Below are positions 19,009 to 28,376 of a stretch of 64,000 bases of DNA, one piece after another. Source of the DNA: Phenylobacterium sp. (GTDB lineage Bacteria; Pseudomonadota; Alphaproteobacteria; Caulobacterales; Caulobacteraceae); assembly GCF_030679875.1 (NCBI RefSeq), contig NZ_JAUXSP010000002.1, positions 124,001 to 188,000 of the forward strand, given 5' to 3'. The translations under genes and the position numbers were made by a program. Positions within the stretch are counted from its first letter, which is position 1; each line of letters starts with the position of its first letter. The notes below the pieces were generated by a model. The model did not search any database and was not told where the DNA came from. It worked only from the letters and a program-made list of their open reading frames with translations.

Positions 19009-19027
19009 TAAAACACGTCGGTTGGGC

Positions 19028-20197
19028 TCAGGCGGCCTGAAGATCGGCGGCCAGGGACTCGAAGGCCCAGTCGAGCCAGGGGGTCAGGGCCTCCAGGTCG
19101 GAGGTCTCCACCGTGGCGCCGCACCAGATGCGTAGGCCCGGAGGGGCGTCGCGATAGCCCCCGATGTCCAGCGCCACGGCTTCCTTTTCCAGGACCGAGG
19201 CCAGCTTCTTGGCGAAGTCGGCCTGAGCCGCCTCATTGAGGGCCGTGACCCGGGGGTCGACCACCTTCAGGCAGACCGAGGTGTTGGAGCGCTGGGCGGG
19301 ATCGGCGGCCAGAAACTCGACCCAAGGCGTCTTGGCGACCCAGCGGGCCAGCGCGTCCAGATTGGCGTCGGCCCGGCGCTGCATCTCAGCCAGGCCGCCG
19401 ATGCGCTCGGCCCATTTCAGGGCGTCGATGGCGTCTTCCACGCAGAGCATGGAGGGCGTGTTGATGGTGGCGCCCTCGAAGATTTCGAGGTTCACCTTGC
19501 CGCCCTTGGTCATGCGGAACAGCTTGGGCATCGGCCAGGCCGGCGTATAGCTTTCCAGGCGGGCGACGGCGCGGGGCGACAGGATCAGGACGCCATGGGC
19601 GGCCTCGCCGCCGAGCGCCTTCTGCCAGGAGAAGGTGACCACATCGAGCTTGGCCCACGGCAGGGCTTGCGCAAACGCCGCGCTGGTGGCGTCGCAGATG
19701 GTGACGCCTTCGCGGTCATCAGCGATGAAGTCGCCATTGGGCACGCGGACGCCCGAGGTGGTGCCGTTCCAGGTGAAGACCAGGTCGGCGTCCTTGCGCA
19801 CCCTGGTCAGGTCCGGCAGCTCGCCATAGGGGGCCGACAGCACTTCAGCCTCGATCTTCAGCTGCTTGGTCACGTCGGTGACCCAGTCCTTGCCGAAGCT
19901 CTCGAAAGCCAGCAGCTGCACCGGGCGGGCGCCCAGCATGGACCACATGGCCATTTCCACCGCGCCGGTGTCGGAGCCGGGGACAATGCCGATCAGGAAG
20001 TCGTCGGGGACCTGCAGCACCTGCCGGGTCCGGTCGATGGCGTCCTTCAGCCGCGCCTTGCCCAGCTTGGAGCGGTGCGAGCGTCCGAGGACGGCGTTGG
20101 TGAGATTTTCAGGGGCCCATCCGGGGCGCTTGGCGCACGGGCCGGACGAAAATTCGGGGCGAGCCGGCCGCATGGCGGGCTTGGTATGGTCAGTCAC
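19028..20197 (-). CDS. serC: Phosphoserine aminotransferase
   Basis: PLP enzyme converting 3-phosphohydroxypyruvate plus glutamate to phosphoserine; it can also serve pyridoxal phosphate synthesis. The 389-residue protein belongs to the alphaproteobacterial long type, beginning near [18 protein letters not shown], with the PLP lysine in [14 protein letters not shown]. The GTG at 20197 is preferred because GGGAGA stands seven bases before it; an ATG five codons upstream contains that ribosome site and lacks its own. A structured serC-type leader precedes the gene. It forms a two-gene unit with serA. Confidence 0.95.
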   Translation of the reverse strand: MTDHTKPAMRPARPEFSSGPCAKRPGWAPENLTNAVLGRSHRSKLGKARLKDAIDRTRQVLQVPDDFLIGIVPGSDTGAVEMAMWSMLGARPVQLLAFESFGKDWVTDVTKQLKIEAEVLSAPYGELPDLTRVRKDADLVFTWNGTTSGVRVPNGDFIADDREGVTICDATSAAFAQALPWAKLDVVTFSWQKALGGEAAHGVLILSPRAVARLESYTPAWPMPKLFRMTKGGKVNLEIFEGATINTPSMLCVEDAIDALKWAERIGGLAEMQRRADANLDALARWVAKTPWVEFLAADPAQRSNTSVCLKVVDPRVTALNEAAQADFAKKLASVLEKEAVALDIGGYRDAPPGLRIWCGATVETSDLEALTPWLDWAFESLAADLQAA

Positions 20198-20214
20198 TGC
20201 GATGTCTCCCATCC

Positions 20215-20285
20215 TTGCAGATGAGCAGCGCCCCGTTGGGAGGGCGTGGCCCGCCGCGCACAAACGCCCATTTGCGGGTCAGGAC
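20215..20285 (-). ncRNA. serC-type RNA leader (candidate cis-regulatory RNA)
   Basis: The leader just upstream of serC resembles the published serC RNA motif of alphaproteobacteria. A hairpin of CGCCC (20246-20242) with GGGCG (20233-20229) closes a TCCCAAC-type loop immediately before the ribosome-binding region. A second pairing, GGGCGT (20269-20264) with ACGCCC (20247-20242), uses the same bases, so the two are mutually exclusive. Identification is from memory of the motif's position and loop; a covariance search would settle it. Confidence 0.6.
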
Positions 20286-20310
20286 AAGCGGTTTTTTGCT
20301 GAAATTCCTC

Positions 20311-20778
20311 TCAGACCGCCTGAGGAGGGGCCGAATTGACCCCGGCCTCGGCGCGTCGCCGCCGCCGGCTGGCGGCCAGGGTCCCGGCCGTCAGGCAGGC
20401 GAGAATGCCCAGGAAGTTCAAATTGTTGACGATCACATAAGGGGTGTCGTGGCTCCGCGCCGTCACGAAGTAGATGGCGTGCAGAGAAAATTGGGCGGCC
20501 TGAAGCAACATGACGCCGCCGATCCATACGCTCCCGTAGCGGATGGCGATGAGGAGAAACCCGACGGCGGCCACGCCCTCTGCAATCAGCCGCGCGATGA
20601 GGAACGCATTATCTGGCATGGCGAAATCGCCGATGGCGCTGGCCAGCGTGACCACGAAAACGACAATGGCGCCGCTCCGCTCGGGGCGTCCGCCACGGAG
20701 ATAGGCGTAGGCGCTCACCACCAGAAGGAGCGCCCACAGCAAAATCCAGACAGCGATGTAGGTCGTTTCGGAAGACAT
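20311..20778 (-). CDS. Small multi-pass membrane protein of unknown function
   Basis: 155 residues with about five hydrophobic segments (starting YIAVWILLWALLLVVSAYAY) and a short basic tail RRRRRAEAG. The family is not recognised; the layout is that of a small inner-membrane protein. The ATG at 20778 is preceded by AGAGGCG, but that site lies in the 3' arm of a perfect 36-base palindrome ending on the start codon. A GTG at 20796 is in frame but sits inside the palindrome and would leave the ribosome site in the coding region. It lies upstream of serC on the same strand, 113 bases away. Confidence 0.75.
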   Translation of the reverse strand: MSSETTYIAVWILLWALLLVVSAYAYLRGGRPERSGAIVVFVVTLASAIGDFAMPDNAFLIARLIAEGVAAVGFLLIAIRYGSVWIGGVMLLQAAQFSLHAIYFVTARSHDTPYVIVNNLNFLGILACLTAGTLAASRRRRRAEAGVNSAPPQAV

Positions 20779-20813
20779 CGTTGCGCCTCTAACCACGATT
20801 AGAGGCGCAACGA
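20778..20813 (-). promoter_or_regulatory. Perfect 36-base palindrome covering a start codon and ribosome site
   Basis: The arms TCGTTGCGCCTCTAA (20778-20792) and TTAGAGGCGCAACGA (20799-20813) are perfectly complementary over 15 bases and separated by six. On the minus strand the second arm in the RNA is made by 20792-20778 and ends at the A of the ATG. The Shine-Dalgarno bases AGAGGCG lie in the hairpin stem region, so the RNA form would hide the ribosome site; the DNA form is a plausible repressor operator. Confidence 0.6.
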
Positions 20814-20829
20814 AGTTAAACTATTGCAA

Positions 20830-21162
20830 TCAGCCGACGTCGCGCATCATCGGAGCGGCGCGAACGGGCTCCTGCGGCTTGTCGGGGCCGAACAGCTTGG
20901 TGCGGATGCCGAGGCGCAGCTTGGCCTCGTTCAGTTCGCTATGCACGCCGACCATGGCGGTGCGGGCTTCGCCCAGCGCCTTGATCGCCTCGACCAGCTT
21001 CGCGGCGGCGTCGTCGCCGAACACGGTGGAGACGCCCACGTCCTTACGGGCCTTAAGCATCTCGGTCATCAGCTCGGTGGCCTCAACCAGGGCCGCATCA
21101 ACCGACTCTTCGGTCGAAAACAGCTTGTTGGCGACGCGTTGGGCTACAAACGCCTTTTCCAT
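20830..21162 (-). CDS. Small helical cytoplasmic protein, CtrA-box associated
   Basis: 110 residues, mostly alpha-helical, without signal peptide or membrane segment: MEKAFVAQRVANKLFSTEES at the start and VHSELNEAKLRLGIRTKL near the end. I believe similar proteins occur across Caulobacteraceae, but the function is not known to me. AGGAGGG precedes the ATG at 21162. A complete CtrA site lies 21 bases upstream of the start codon, so expression is probably tied to the cell cycle, as for flagellar, chemotaxis or division genes. Confidence 0.8.
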   Translation of the reverse strand: MEKAFVAQRVANKLFSTEESVDAALVEATELMTEMLKARKDVGVSTVFGDDAAAKLVEAIKALGEARTAMVGVHSELNEAKLRLGIRTKLFGPDKPQEPVRAAPMMRDVG

Positions 21163-21182
21163 GGGGGCATCCCTCCTGGGGG

Positions 21183-21197
21183 TTAACGGAATGTTAA
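21183..21197. promoter_or_regulatory. CtrA binding site TTAA-N7-TTAA
   Basis: TTAACGGAATGTTAA matches the CtrA consensus exactly (two TTAA half-sites, seven bases apart), and a third TTAAC lies at 21214-21218. The site is in the divergent region between the 110-residue protein gene and the hybrid histidine kinase gene. It is 21 bases from the start of the former and 155 from the latter. Confidence 0.8.
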
Positions 21198-21352
21198 CAA
21201 GCTAAACCAAAAGTTAACGCCGGTCTCCCCTTGCAACTGTGACAAGTTCACGCAGAGGTTGCGTTCGCCTGTGAGGCGAGCAGGCGGAAGCGAATGATTA
21301 GGACTATCCCGCTAAGACGGGCGTCCAACCCTTCCAGGAGCTCGCCCCGATC

Positions 21353-23302
21353 TTGGTCCAGGACCGACCCTCCGACCCTGCCGGCGCCCGGCACGAGGCG
21401 ACCTTCCATGCGAAGATCGCCGGCGTGGCGCTGGTCACGACGGTGGTGGTTCTGCTGGCGGCCTGCGCCACCTTCATGCTCCAGCAATGGGCCGTGGCCC
21501 GGGAGCAGGCGCGCTCAAGCTACCAGGCCCTGGCGGTGGTCACCGCCGACCTCGCCGCCCCGGCTGTGGCCCGCGGCGACCTGGACGCCGCTGGTGCGGC
21601 CGTCGGCGCCCTCAGCCGCGATCCCCGAATTTCCAGCGTCCGCCTCACCGACGCCGCCGGCGGGGTGCTGGCCCAGTTCACCGGCCCAGGCGAGGCGCCC
21701 GCCTCAATCCTGGCGGTGTCTCACCGGCTGAGCTGGGAGGGCCAGCTGATCGGTGAACTCAGCGTTCAGGCCCGGCCGCCGGAGCTGATGGGGATGCTGC
21801 CGCAATTCGCCGCCCTGACGGGCGCGCTCTTTTTCGGTGGCGTCGGCGTCGCCCTGTTCCTGTCGAGAAGCTTGGCCGGTCAGGTGATCGCCCCGGTGCA
21901 GGGCCTGTCCGAAGCCATGCGCCAGGTGGCGGCCAGCGGTCGATTCACCCCGATCAGCCTGACCGCCCGGGACGATCTGTTCGGCAGTCTGGCGGTGAGT
22001 TTCAACCATCTGCTGGCCCGGCTGGACGCTCGCGAGCAGGACCTGAACAAGACCCTGGACGAGCTGGTGGAGGCCCGGGATGCGGCCAACGCCGCCAATG
22101 TGCTCAAGTCCCAGTTCCTGGCCAATATGAGCCATGAGATCCGCACGCCCCTGAATGGGGTCCTGGCCATGGCCGATGTGATGGCCATGGACCGCCTGCC
22201 GGCCGCCCAGCGGAGTCGGCTCGAGGTGATCCGACAGTCCGGCGGCCTGCTGCTCACCGTCATCAATGACGTGCTCGATATCTCCAAGATCGAGGCTGGC
22301 AAGCTGACCCTGGTCGAGGAGGACTTCGACCTGGAGACCGTGGCGGCCACCGCCCGGGCCAGTTACGGCGTCATGGCCGAGAGCCGGGGCCTGGCCTTTT
22401 CCGTGGAGATTGACGACAGCGCCCGGGGCCTGTGGCGGGGCGATCCCAACCGGATCCGACAGATCCTGGGCAATCTCCTGTCCAATGCGGTCAAGTTCAC
22501 GCTCACCGGCTCGGTGTCGGCGCGCTTTCTCGCCGATCCCCTAGGCGGCCTGATCCTGACCGTTCACGACACCGGCGTCGGCGTGCCGGCGGGCAAGCTG
22601 CCGCAACTGTTCGAAAAGTTCACCCAGGCCGACTCAACCGCCACCCGGCGCTTCGGGGGGACGGGCCTTGGCCTGTCCATCTGCCGCGAGCTGACCCAGA
22701 TGATGGGTGGCGAAATCCACGCCCGTAGTCGCGAGGGTGAGGGCTCGCTGTTTGAGGTGCGCCTGCCGCTCAGCCGGGGCCAGGCGCTCTCTTCGACGCC
22801 GCTTGACGCCGCAAAGGCCGCCGTCGAGGCGCCTGCCGATCTGGACGACACCCCAGGCGAGCGCGTCCTCGAAGAGGGCGAGGGCCGTCCCATGCGGATT
22901 CTCGCCGCCGAGGATAACCCCACCAACCAACAGGTGCTGGCGGCGGTGATGGGTTCCCTGGGCCTAGAGGTGGAGATCGTCGGCGATGGCGTGGCCGCCG
23001 TGGCCGCCTGGGCCGACGGCGCCTATGACATGATCCTGATGGATATACAGATGCCGCTGATGGACGGCATAGCCGCGGCCCGGGAGATCCGGGCCCAGGA
23101 GGCCCTGACCCAGCGGCCGCGTATCCCGATTGTCGCCCTGACCGCCAACGCGCTGTCCCACCAGGTCAGCGAATATCTTGCAGCGGGCATGGACGACCAT
23201 GTAGCCAAGCCCATCGAGATCGCCAAACTCTATGAGACTATCTGTACGGTGATGGGCCGGGCTGAAGAGGCCGCCGCCCAAACCGCCGCCCAGGTCGCCT
23301 GA
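21353..23302 (+). CDS. Hybrid sensor histidine kinase
   Basis: 649-residue inner-membrane sensor. A transmembrane segment at about 23-43 and another at 153-172 flank a periplasmic sensor region; a HAMP linker at about 175-230 follows. The DHp His is His261 in NMSHEIRTPLNG, followed by an ATPase domain with ISNLLSNAVKFT-like N box and GTGLGLSICRELTQMMGG. The C-terminal receiver domain begins at MRILAAEDNPTNQQVL and carries the phospho-acceptor in ILMDIQMPLMDG. The start appears to be TTG at 21353 with AGGAG upstream at a rather long distance; the true start is uncertain. No partner regulator is adjacent. Confidence 0.9.
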   Translation: MVQDRPSDPAGARHEATFHAKIAGVALVTTVVVLLAACATFMLQQWAVAREQARSSYQALAVVTADLAAPAVARGDLDAAGAAVGALSRDPRISSVRLTDAAGGVLAQFTGPGEAPASILAVSHRLSWEGQLIGELSVQARPPELMGMLPQFAALTGALFFGGVGVALFLSRSLAGQVIAPVQGLSEAMRQVAASGRFTPISLTARDDLFGSLAVSFNHLLARLDAREQDLNKTLDELVEARDAANAANVLKSQFLANMSHEIRTPLNGVLAMADVMAMDRLPAAQRSRLEVIRQSGGLLLTVINDVLDISKIEAGKLTLVEEDFDLETVAATARASYGVMAESRGLAFSVEIDDSARGLWRGDPNRIRQILGNLLSNAVKFTLTGSVSARFLADPLGGLILTVHDTGVGVPAGKLPQLFEKFTQADSTATRRFGGTGLGLSICRELTQMMGGEIHARSREGEGSLFEVRLPLSRGQALSSTPLDAAKAAVEAPADLDDTPGERVLEEGEGRPMRILAAEDNPTNQQVLAAVMGSLGLEVEIVGDGVAAVAAWADGAYDMILMDIQMPLMDGIAAAREIRAQEALTQRPRIPIVALTANALSHQVSEYLAAGMDDHVAKPIEIAKLYETICTVMGRAEEAAAQTAAQVA

Positions 23303-23316
23303 TCGCCCGTCGGACG

Positions 23317-23342
23317 TGAACGGCGGACGTGAACGGCGGACA
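23317..23342 (+). repeat. Two-copy 13-base tandem repeat
   Basis: The unit GACGTGAACGGCG is present twice in a row, shortly after the hybrid kinase gene. It is outside any coding region and is probably a recent slippage duplication. Confidence 0.6.
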
Positions 23343-23431
23343 ACCTGCCGCTCAGACAGCGGTCAGCGCCACCATGGCCTTCTCTCCTCAACGCCGCCGA
23401 TCGCGGCTGACCTGCAACGAGGAGTTAGCCC

Positions 23432-23920
23432 ATGAAATCCCTGCTGATCGCCCTGACCGCCGGCGCCGCCCTGACCGCCGGTCTCGCCAGCGCCGCCTCG
23501 GCCGCCCCCGGCGGCTACGGCCCCCCGAACCACGCTCCGGCCTATGGCGCGCCCCATCATGGCGGCCAGCAGTATGGCCCGGACCGCGGGCCTGTCCGGG
23601 CGCCGGCCTGGATCTCGATCAATCAGCGGCAGGCCGCCCTTGAGCGCCAGATCGAGTTCGGCCTGCGAAACGGCGCCCTGTCGCGTCGCGAGGGGTTCCA
23701 GCTCCGCGCGGAGTTCCGCAATCTTCAGCACCTGGAGGCCCGCTACCGCCAGGGCGGACTGACCCGTTGGGAGATGTCTGACCTCGACCGTCGAATGGAC
23801 GGCCTGAGCAACCGGATCCGCTATGCGATGCGCGACGCCGACCGCCGCTACGGGCACGGCTATGGCCAAGGCCAAGGCCAAGGCTATGGCCAAGGGTACG
23901 GCCATGGCCCGCGCCGCTAA
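23432..23920 (+). CDS. Secreted protein with Gly/Tyr/Gln-rich tail
   Basis: 162 residues with a signal peptide ending near ASAAP. A Gly/Pro/His-rich section precedes a helical core (INQRQAALERQIEFGLRNG, then LSRREGFQLRAEFRNLQHLE) and a low-complexity tail of repeated GYGQG units before PRR. The core resembles small periplasmic helical proteins common in Caulobacteraceae. GAGGAG precedes the ATG at 23432. The function is unknown. The tail is encoded by a tandem repeat (23863-23900) that may vary in length between strains. Confidence 0.8.
   Translation: MKSLLIALTAGAALTAGLASAASAAPGGYGPPNHAPAYGAPHHGGQQYGPDRGPVRAPAWISINQRQAALERQIEFGLRNGALSRREGFQLRAEFRNLQHLEARYRQGGLTRWEMSDLDRRMDGLSNRIRYAMRDADRRYGHGYGQGQGQGYGQGYGHGPRR
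23863..23900 (+). repeat. Short tandem repeat GGCCAA(G) encoding the GQ-rich tail
   Basis: Six-base units of the type GGCCAA/GGCTAT repeat in the 3' part of the coding sequence and specify alternating Gly-Gln and Gly-Tyr pairs. Such repeats are prone to slippage. Confidence 0.6.
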
Positions 23921-23942
23921 ACGCCGCTGAACAAGGGTTCGG

Positions 23943-23968
23943 CGGGCCGGCGCGAGAGCGCCGGCCCG
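23943..23968 (+). terminator. Terminator-like hairpin after the secreted protein gene
   Basis: CGGGCCGGCGC (23943-23953) and its exact complement (23958-23968) form an 11-base GC stem with a GAGA loop. TTCCC follows. It lies between convergent genes and may work in both directions. Confidence 0.7.
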
Positions 23969-23980
23969 TTCCCTGTGGGC

Positions 23981-24793
23981 CTACAACCTTAGCCGGCTCT
24001 CGATGACGCTGACCGCATGGCCGCGCAGGATCACCCGGTCTCCGACAAGCTCGCAGTCCAGGTCGCCGCCCCGGCCCGGATAGGCCTGGTGAAAGTCGAG
24101 CCGCGGCCGGCCGAGCATCCCGGCGAAAATCGGACTCAGCATGCAGTGGAGGGAGCCTGTGGTGGGGTCCTCCGAAATTCCTGATCCCGGCGCGAAGAAG
24201 CGGCTGACCACCCGATAGTCGGCATCATTGTCGGCCAGGGCGCTGACCCCCACATTGCCCCGCCCCTGGGTCGCGGCGCTGGACACGGCCTTGAGGGCCG
24301 CCAGATCAGGATTCGTCGCGCGCACCGCGGCCTCGTCCTTCAGGATCGCCACCAGGAACGGCCCGGCCCAGACCGCCTGGGGTTCGACCCCCAAGGCCTC
24401 GGCGAGGCCGGGCGGGGTCTCCACGCGGTGGACGGGGGCGGCTGGAAAATCCATGGCGTAGGCGGCGCCCTCCCGCGTCACGTTCAGCGGGCCAGACTGA
24501 GTGTCGAAGGTCACAGCCGGCGTCGCAAGGCCGAGCTCTGCGAACAGCATATGGGCGCTGGCCAGGGTGGCGTGGCCACAGAGGGGCACTTCCATGGCCG
24601 GCGTGAACCAGCGCAGGCCAAAGCGGGAGTCGTCGTCCGTGCGCCGCAGAAAGGCGGTCTCGGCCTGGTTGTTCTCCGCCGCCAGGGCCTGCATCCATTC
24701 GTCCGCCGGCCAGGCGTCGAAGGGCTCGACCACACAGGCCGGATTGCCCCGGAAGGGAGACGAGGCGAAGGCGTCGATGGTCCACTGGCGCAT
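23981..24793 (-). CDS. PhzF-family isomerase-like protein
   Basis: 270-residue member of the PhzF (diaminopimelate-epimerase-fold) family: [19 protein letters not shown] at the start with the family's catalytic Glu in [24 protein letters not shown], and the second-half motif [14 protein letters not shown]. Family members isomerise or cyclise small metabolites; the substrate here is unknown and there is no phenazine cluster nearby. It seems to be a single-gene unit. Confidence 0.9.
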   Translation of the reverse strand: MRQWTIDAFASSPFRGNPACVVEPFDAWPADEWMQALAAENNQAETAFLRRTDDDSRFGLRWFTPAMEVPLCGHATLASAHMLFAELGLATPAVTFDTQSGPLNVTREGAAYAMDFPAAPVHRVETPPGLAEALGVEPQAVWAGPFLVAILKDEAAVRATNPDLAALKAVSSAATQGRGNVGVSALADNDADYRVVSRFFAPGSGISEDPTTGSLHCMLSPIFAGMLGRPRLDFHQAYPGRGGDLDCELVGDRVILRGHAVSVIESRLRL

Positions 24794-24873
24794 GGAAGGG
24801 CTCGCAGGCTGGAATTGTCCCGCTCAGTTATGCCCTGTACGCCGCGTCAGCAAGGCAGGGCTTGCCCCCGTCT

Positions 24874-25451
24874 TCAGGTCTGTAGGGTGAGTTCAGGCCA
24901 TCGCGCCTGGGCGGCGGCGGCGGTGCGGGCGAAGCCCTGGGTCTGGCGCAGCGGGTTGGGAACCAGCCGCAGGGCGAACAGGTCGGCGAGGCCAAAGGGG
25001 GCGAAGAGGCGCAAGGTCCCGTCCGGCTCCAGCCGCGCGCCCACGGCGAACATGGTGGTCGTGAACCGGCTCAGCGCCTCGGCGCTGGAGGTCAAGGGGG
25101 CGTAGGGCTCGCCGAACCGGTCTTCAAACCACAGATGCACCCGGGCCTGGTTGCGCACCTCCACCAGGGTGTCCAGGGGCGGGGGATAGGCCGCGGCCGC
25201 CCGACGGATGACGAGGTCCTCGGCCTCATAGCTCAGGTCGCCCGCGTCGAAATAGCCGAGGTCATAGTCCTTCAGGCCGTAGTCCGCGTCGCGCCCGGTC
25301 AGGTGATTGACCGCCTTCTGATAGATGGCCCCGGAGAAGATCATCCAGTCAGGCAAGGCGAGATCCCGGGCGGTCTCCATGACCCCCATCAGGCTCGGGG
25401 CGGCGCGGAGGATCTCCGCGAGACGCCCCTCAAGATCACCCTCGTCCGCGC

Positions 25452-25455
<4 letters not shown>
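24874..25455 (-). CDS. Nucleotidyltransferase-family protein (COG3575 type)
   Basis: 193 residues with the pattern SGAIYQKAVNHLTGRDADYG followed by LKDYDLGYFD, in which the paired aspartates are the expected metal ligands of a nucleotidyltransferase fold. The rest (VEVRNQARVHLWFEDRFG) fits the same uncharacterised family. Its ATG overlaps the thiD stop codon in an ATGA arrangement, so it is translationally coupled to thiD. Whether it acts in thiamin metabolism or on RNA or proteins is not known. Confidence 0.85.
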
Positions 25456-26261
<806 letters not shown>

Positions 26262-26344
26262 GGCCGCTTCTTCCATATCCGCGGGCCGCTGACGAGGGGG
26301 CCGATGGGCTTGCCCACAGGCCGCCGCCGGGCGAGGCTCGACCC

Positions 26345-27127
26345 ATGACACAGCTTGCCCAGACACAGCTTGCCCAGACACCGCTCGCTAGGATCGCCCT
26401 GATCACCGGGGCCGGCTCCGGGATCGGCCGGGCCTGCGCGGTGGCCCTGCACGGGGCCGGCTTCAAGCTCGCCCTCACGGGTCGGCGCCGTGAGGCGCTG
26501 GAGGCCACGGCCGCGGCCCTGCCGCCGGGCGATGTGCTGGTCCACCCCGCCGATGTCTCCGATGAGGATCAGGTGGCGGCGCTGTTCGCTGCGGTGCAGG
26601 CGAGGTTCGGCCGGCTGGACCTGTTGTTCAACAATGCCGGCACGGGCGCGCCGCCGGTTCCCCTGGAGGAGCTGTCCCTGAAGGCCTGGCGCCGCGTGGT
26701 GGATGTGAACCTCACCGGCGCGTTTCTCTGCACCCAGGGCGCCTTTCGCCTGATGAAGGCGCAGGATCCGCGCGGCGGGCGTATCATCAACAACGGCTCG
26801 ATCTCGGCCCACGCGCCCCGGCCGCGATCGGCGGCCTATACCGCCACCAAGCATGCGATCACCGGCCTGACGAAGTCCGCCAGCCTGGATGGCCGGGCCT
26901 ATGACATCGCCTGCGGCCAGATCGATATCGGCAACGCCGCCACCGAAATGACCGCGGCCATGGCAGGCGGCGTCCCCCAGGCCGACGGGACCCTGAAACC
27001 TGAACCGATGATGGATGTCGACGCCGTAGCCCAGGCGGTGGTCTTCATGGCGGGCCTGCCGCTGGAGGCCAATGTCCAGTTCATGACCGTCATGGCCACC
27101 CAGATGCCGTTCGTCGGCCGTGGCTAG
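26345..27127 (+). CDS. Short-chain dehydrogenase/reductase
   Basis: 260-residue classical SDR. The coenzyme loop is [12 protein letters not shown] follows in [10 protein letters not shown], and the catalytic set is Ser in NNGSISAH and Tyr-x-x-x-Lys in YTATKHA. NADP preference is suggested by the basic residues in TGRRREAL. The substrate is unknown. The N terminus carries a perfect duplication of QLAQT caused by a 15-base tandem repeat, so the real functional start is somewhat elastic. Confidence 0.9.
   Translation: MTQLAQTQLAQTPLARIALITGAGSGIGRACAVALHGAGFKLALTGRRREALEATAAALPPGDVLVHPADVSDEDQVAALFAAVQARFGRLDLLFNNAGTGAPPVPLEELSLKAWRRVVDVNLTGAFLCTQGAFRLMKAQDPRGGRIINNGSISAHAPRPRSAAYTATKHAITGLTKSASLDGRAYDIACGQIDIGNAATEMTAAMAGGVPQADGTLKPEPMMDVDAVAQAVVFMAGLPLEANVQFMTVMATQMPFVGRG
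26351..26380 (+). repeat. 15-base tandem duplication at the SDR N terminus
   Basis: CAGCTTGCCCAGACA is present twice in tandem and encodes QLAQT twice. Being a multiple of three it keeps the frame. It precedes the conserved fold and probably arose by slippage. Confidence 0.75.
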
Positions 27128-27131
27128 GGGC

Positions 27132-27995
27132 TTAGGCTGAGCCCGCGGCCCGTATGGCTGACCAGACGTCCAGGGCCTGGGCGGTCTCGCCCACATCATG
27201 CACCCGGACGGCGGCGACGCCGGCCGCGGCGCCTGCCAGGGCCGCAGCGATAGAGCCCGGCGCGCGGGCGTCGGGCGCTTCGGCGGCCGGGTGGAGGGTG
27301 GCGATGAACCGCTTGCGGCTGGCCCCCAGCAGGACTGGGAACCCGAGGGCGCAGACGGCGTCCAGCCGCGCCAGCAGGGTCAGGTTGTGATCCAGGGTCT
27401 TGCCGAACCCGATCCCCGGATCGAGCCAGATCTTATCCCGCGCCACCCCTGCGGCCAGGGCGGCTTCCGCCCGCCCGACCAGGAAGGCGCAGACCTCGGC
27501 GGTCACGTCCTCATAGTGTGGGGCGGCCTGCATGGTGCGCGGCTCGCCCTGCATGTGCATCAGCACCATCTGGCAGCCCAGCTCGGCGGCTACGTCGGGG
27601 GCGTCCGGGGCATAGCGCAGGGCGGTGACATCGTTCCAGATGGTCGCGCCAGCGGCCATCGCCGCCCTGGCGACCTCAGGCTTCATGGTGTCCACCGAGA
27701 GCGGCGGGGCGCCGTCCCGCGCCAGGGCGGCGATGACGGGCGCGACCCGGGCGATCTCCGCCTGCGCCGACACCGGCGCCGCGCCAGGGCGGGTGGACTC
27801 GCCCCCCAGGTCGAGGATGTCGGCCCCTTGGGCGATCAGCCGTCGGCCCTGGGCCACGGCGGCGTCGAGCGCCAGATAGCGGCCGCCGTCTGAGAAGCTG
27901 TCAGGGGTCAGGTTGAGAATGCCCATGATGGCGGGCCGTTGCGGCGAGCGGGTCAGGGCGACGCTCCATTCCTCTTGCAGGCGCTCAGCGCTCAA
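27132..27995 (-). CDS. folP: Dihydropteroate synthase
   Basis: Condenses 6-hydroxymethyl-dihydropterin pyrophosphate with p-aminobenzoate in folate synthesis; the sulfonamide target. About 287 residues with MGILNLTPDSFSDGG, ILDLGGESTRPGA, the DxD-like SVDTMKPEV, DPGIGFGKTLDHN and LLGASRKRF. The start is uncertain: there is no ATG before the conserved core, and TTG at 27995 has GGGG at a suitable distance; TTG at 28010 is an alternative. It lies downstream of ftsH on the same strand, the usual order in proteobacteria, but a small gene on the opposite strand is between them. Confidence 0.92.
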   Translation of the reverse strand: MSAERLQEEWSVALTRSPQRPAIMGILNLTPDSFSDGGRYLALDAAVAQGRRLIAQGADILDLGGESTRPGAAPVSAQAEIARVAPVIAALARDGAPPLSVDTMKPEVARAAMAAGATIWNDVTALRYAPDAPDVAAELGCQMVLMHMQGEPRTMQAAPHYEDVTAEVCAFLVGRAEAALAAGVARDKIWLDPGIGFGKTLDHNLTLLARLDAVCALGFPVLLGASRKRFIATLHPAAEAPDARAPGSIAAALAGAAAGVAAVRVHDVGETAQALDVWSAIRAAGSA

Positions 27996-28145
27996 TCGGT
28001 TACCCCACAAGGGCTCCAGGCGCCAATCGCGAGGGCGCCCGGCATGAAATGCTGCGACTGCTCACATCGGGCGCCGGAAGTCTGTCACACCTTGGTCCTA
28101 GGATGACAGGAGGGATGGCCAACCGCGAACCTGGGATGCACGCCC

Positions 28146-28343
28146 GTGATTATCAACCCGATACGCCATCTGCGGCGCCGCAAGCGTCTGCAGGCTGAGG
28201 CGGAAGAAGAGGCGGCTTATCTGCGCCGTCGCTTTGGGGGGGAGGCCCACGGGGCCGCCCTGGAGAAACTCCAGCGCTCGGACCTGACCAGCTGGGGCCG
28301 GCAGGTGGTGGCCGAGGCGGCGCGGCGCCTGGAACCGAGCTGA
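28146..28343 (+). CDS. Small basic protein of unknown function
   Basis: 65 residues, strongly charged and helical (HLRRRKRLQAEAEEEAAYLR, then LEKLQRSDLTSWGRQVV). It resembles short uncharacterised proteins found in Caulobacteraceae, but I cannot name a family with certainty. It starts with GTG at 28146 and has no strong ribosome-binding site. It lies between folP and ftsH, on the opposite strand to both. Confidence 0.55.
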   Translation: MIINPIRHLRRRKRLQAEAEEEAAYLRRRFGGEAHGAALEKLQRSDLTSWGRQVVAEAARRLEPS

Positions 28344-28376
28344 GAGCTCCGCCCCAGGCGCGCGTCGTTCTTAGGC

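Noticed and set aside
26262..26344. TPP riboswitch upstream of thiD
   Set aside because: The divergent gap is only 83 bases and shows none of the conserved thi-box sequences.
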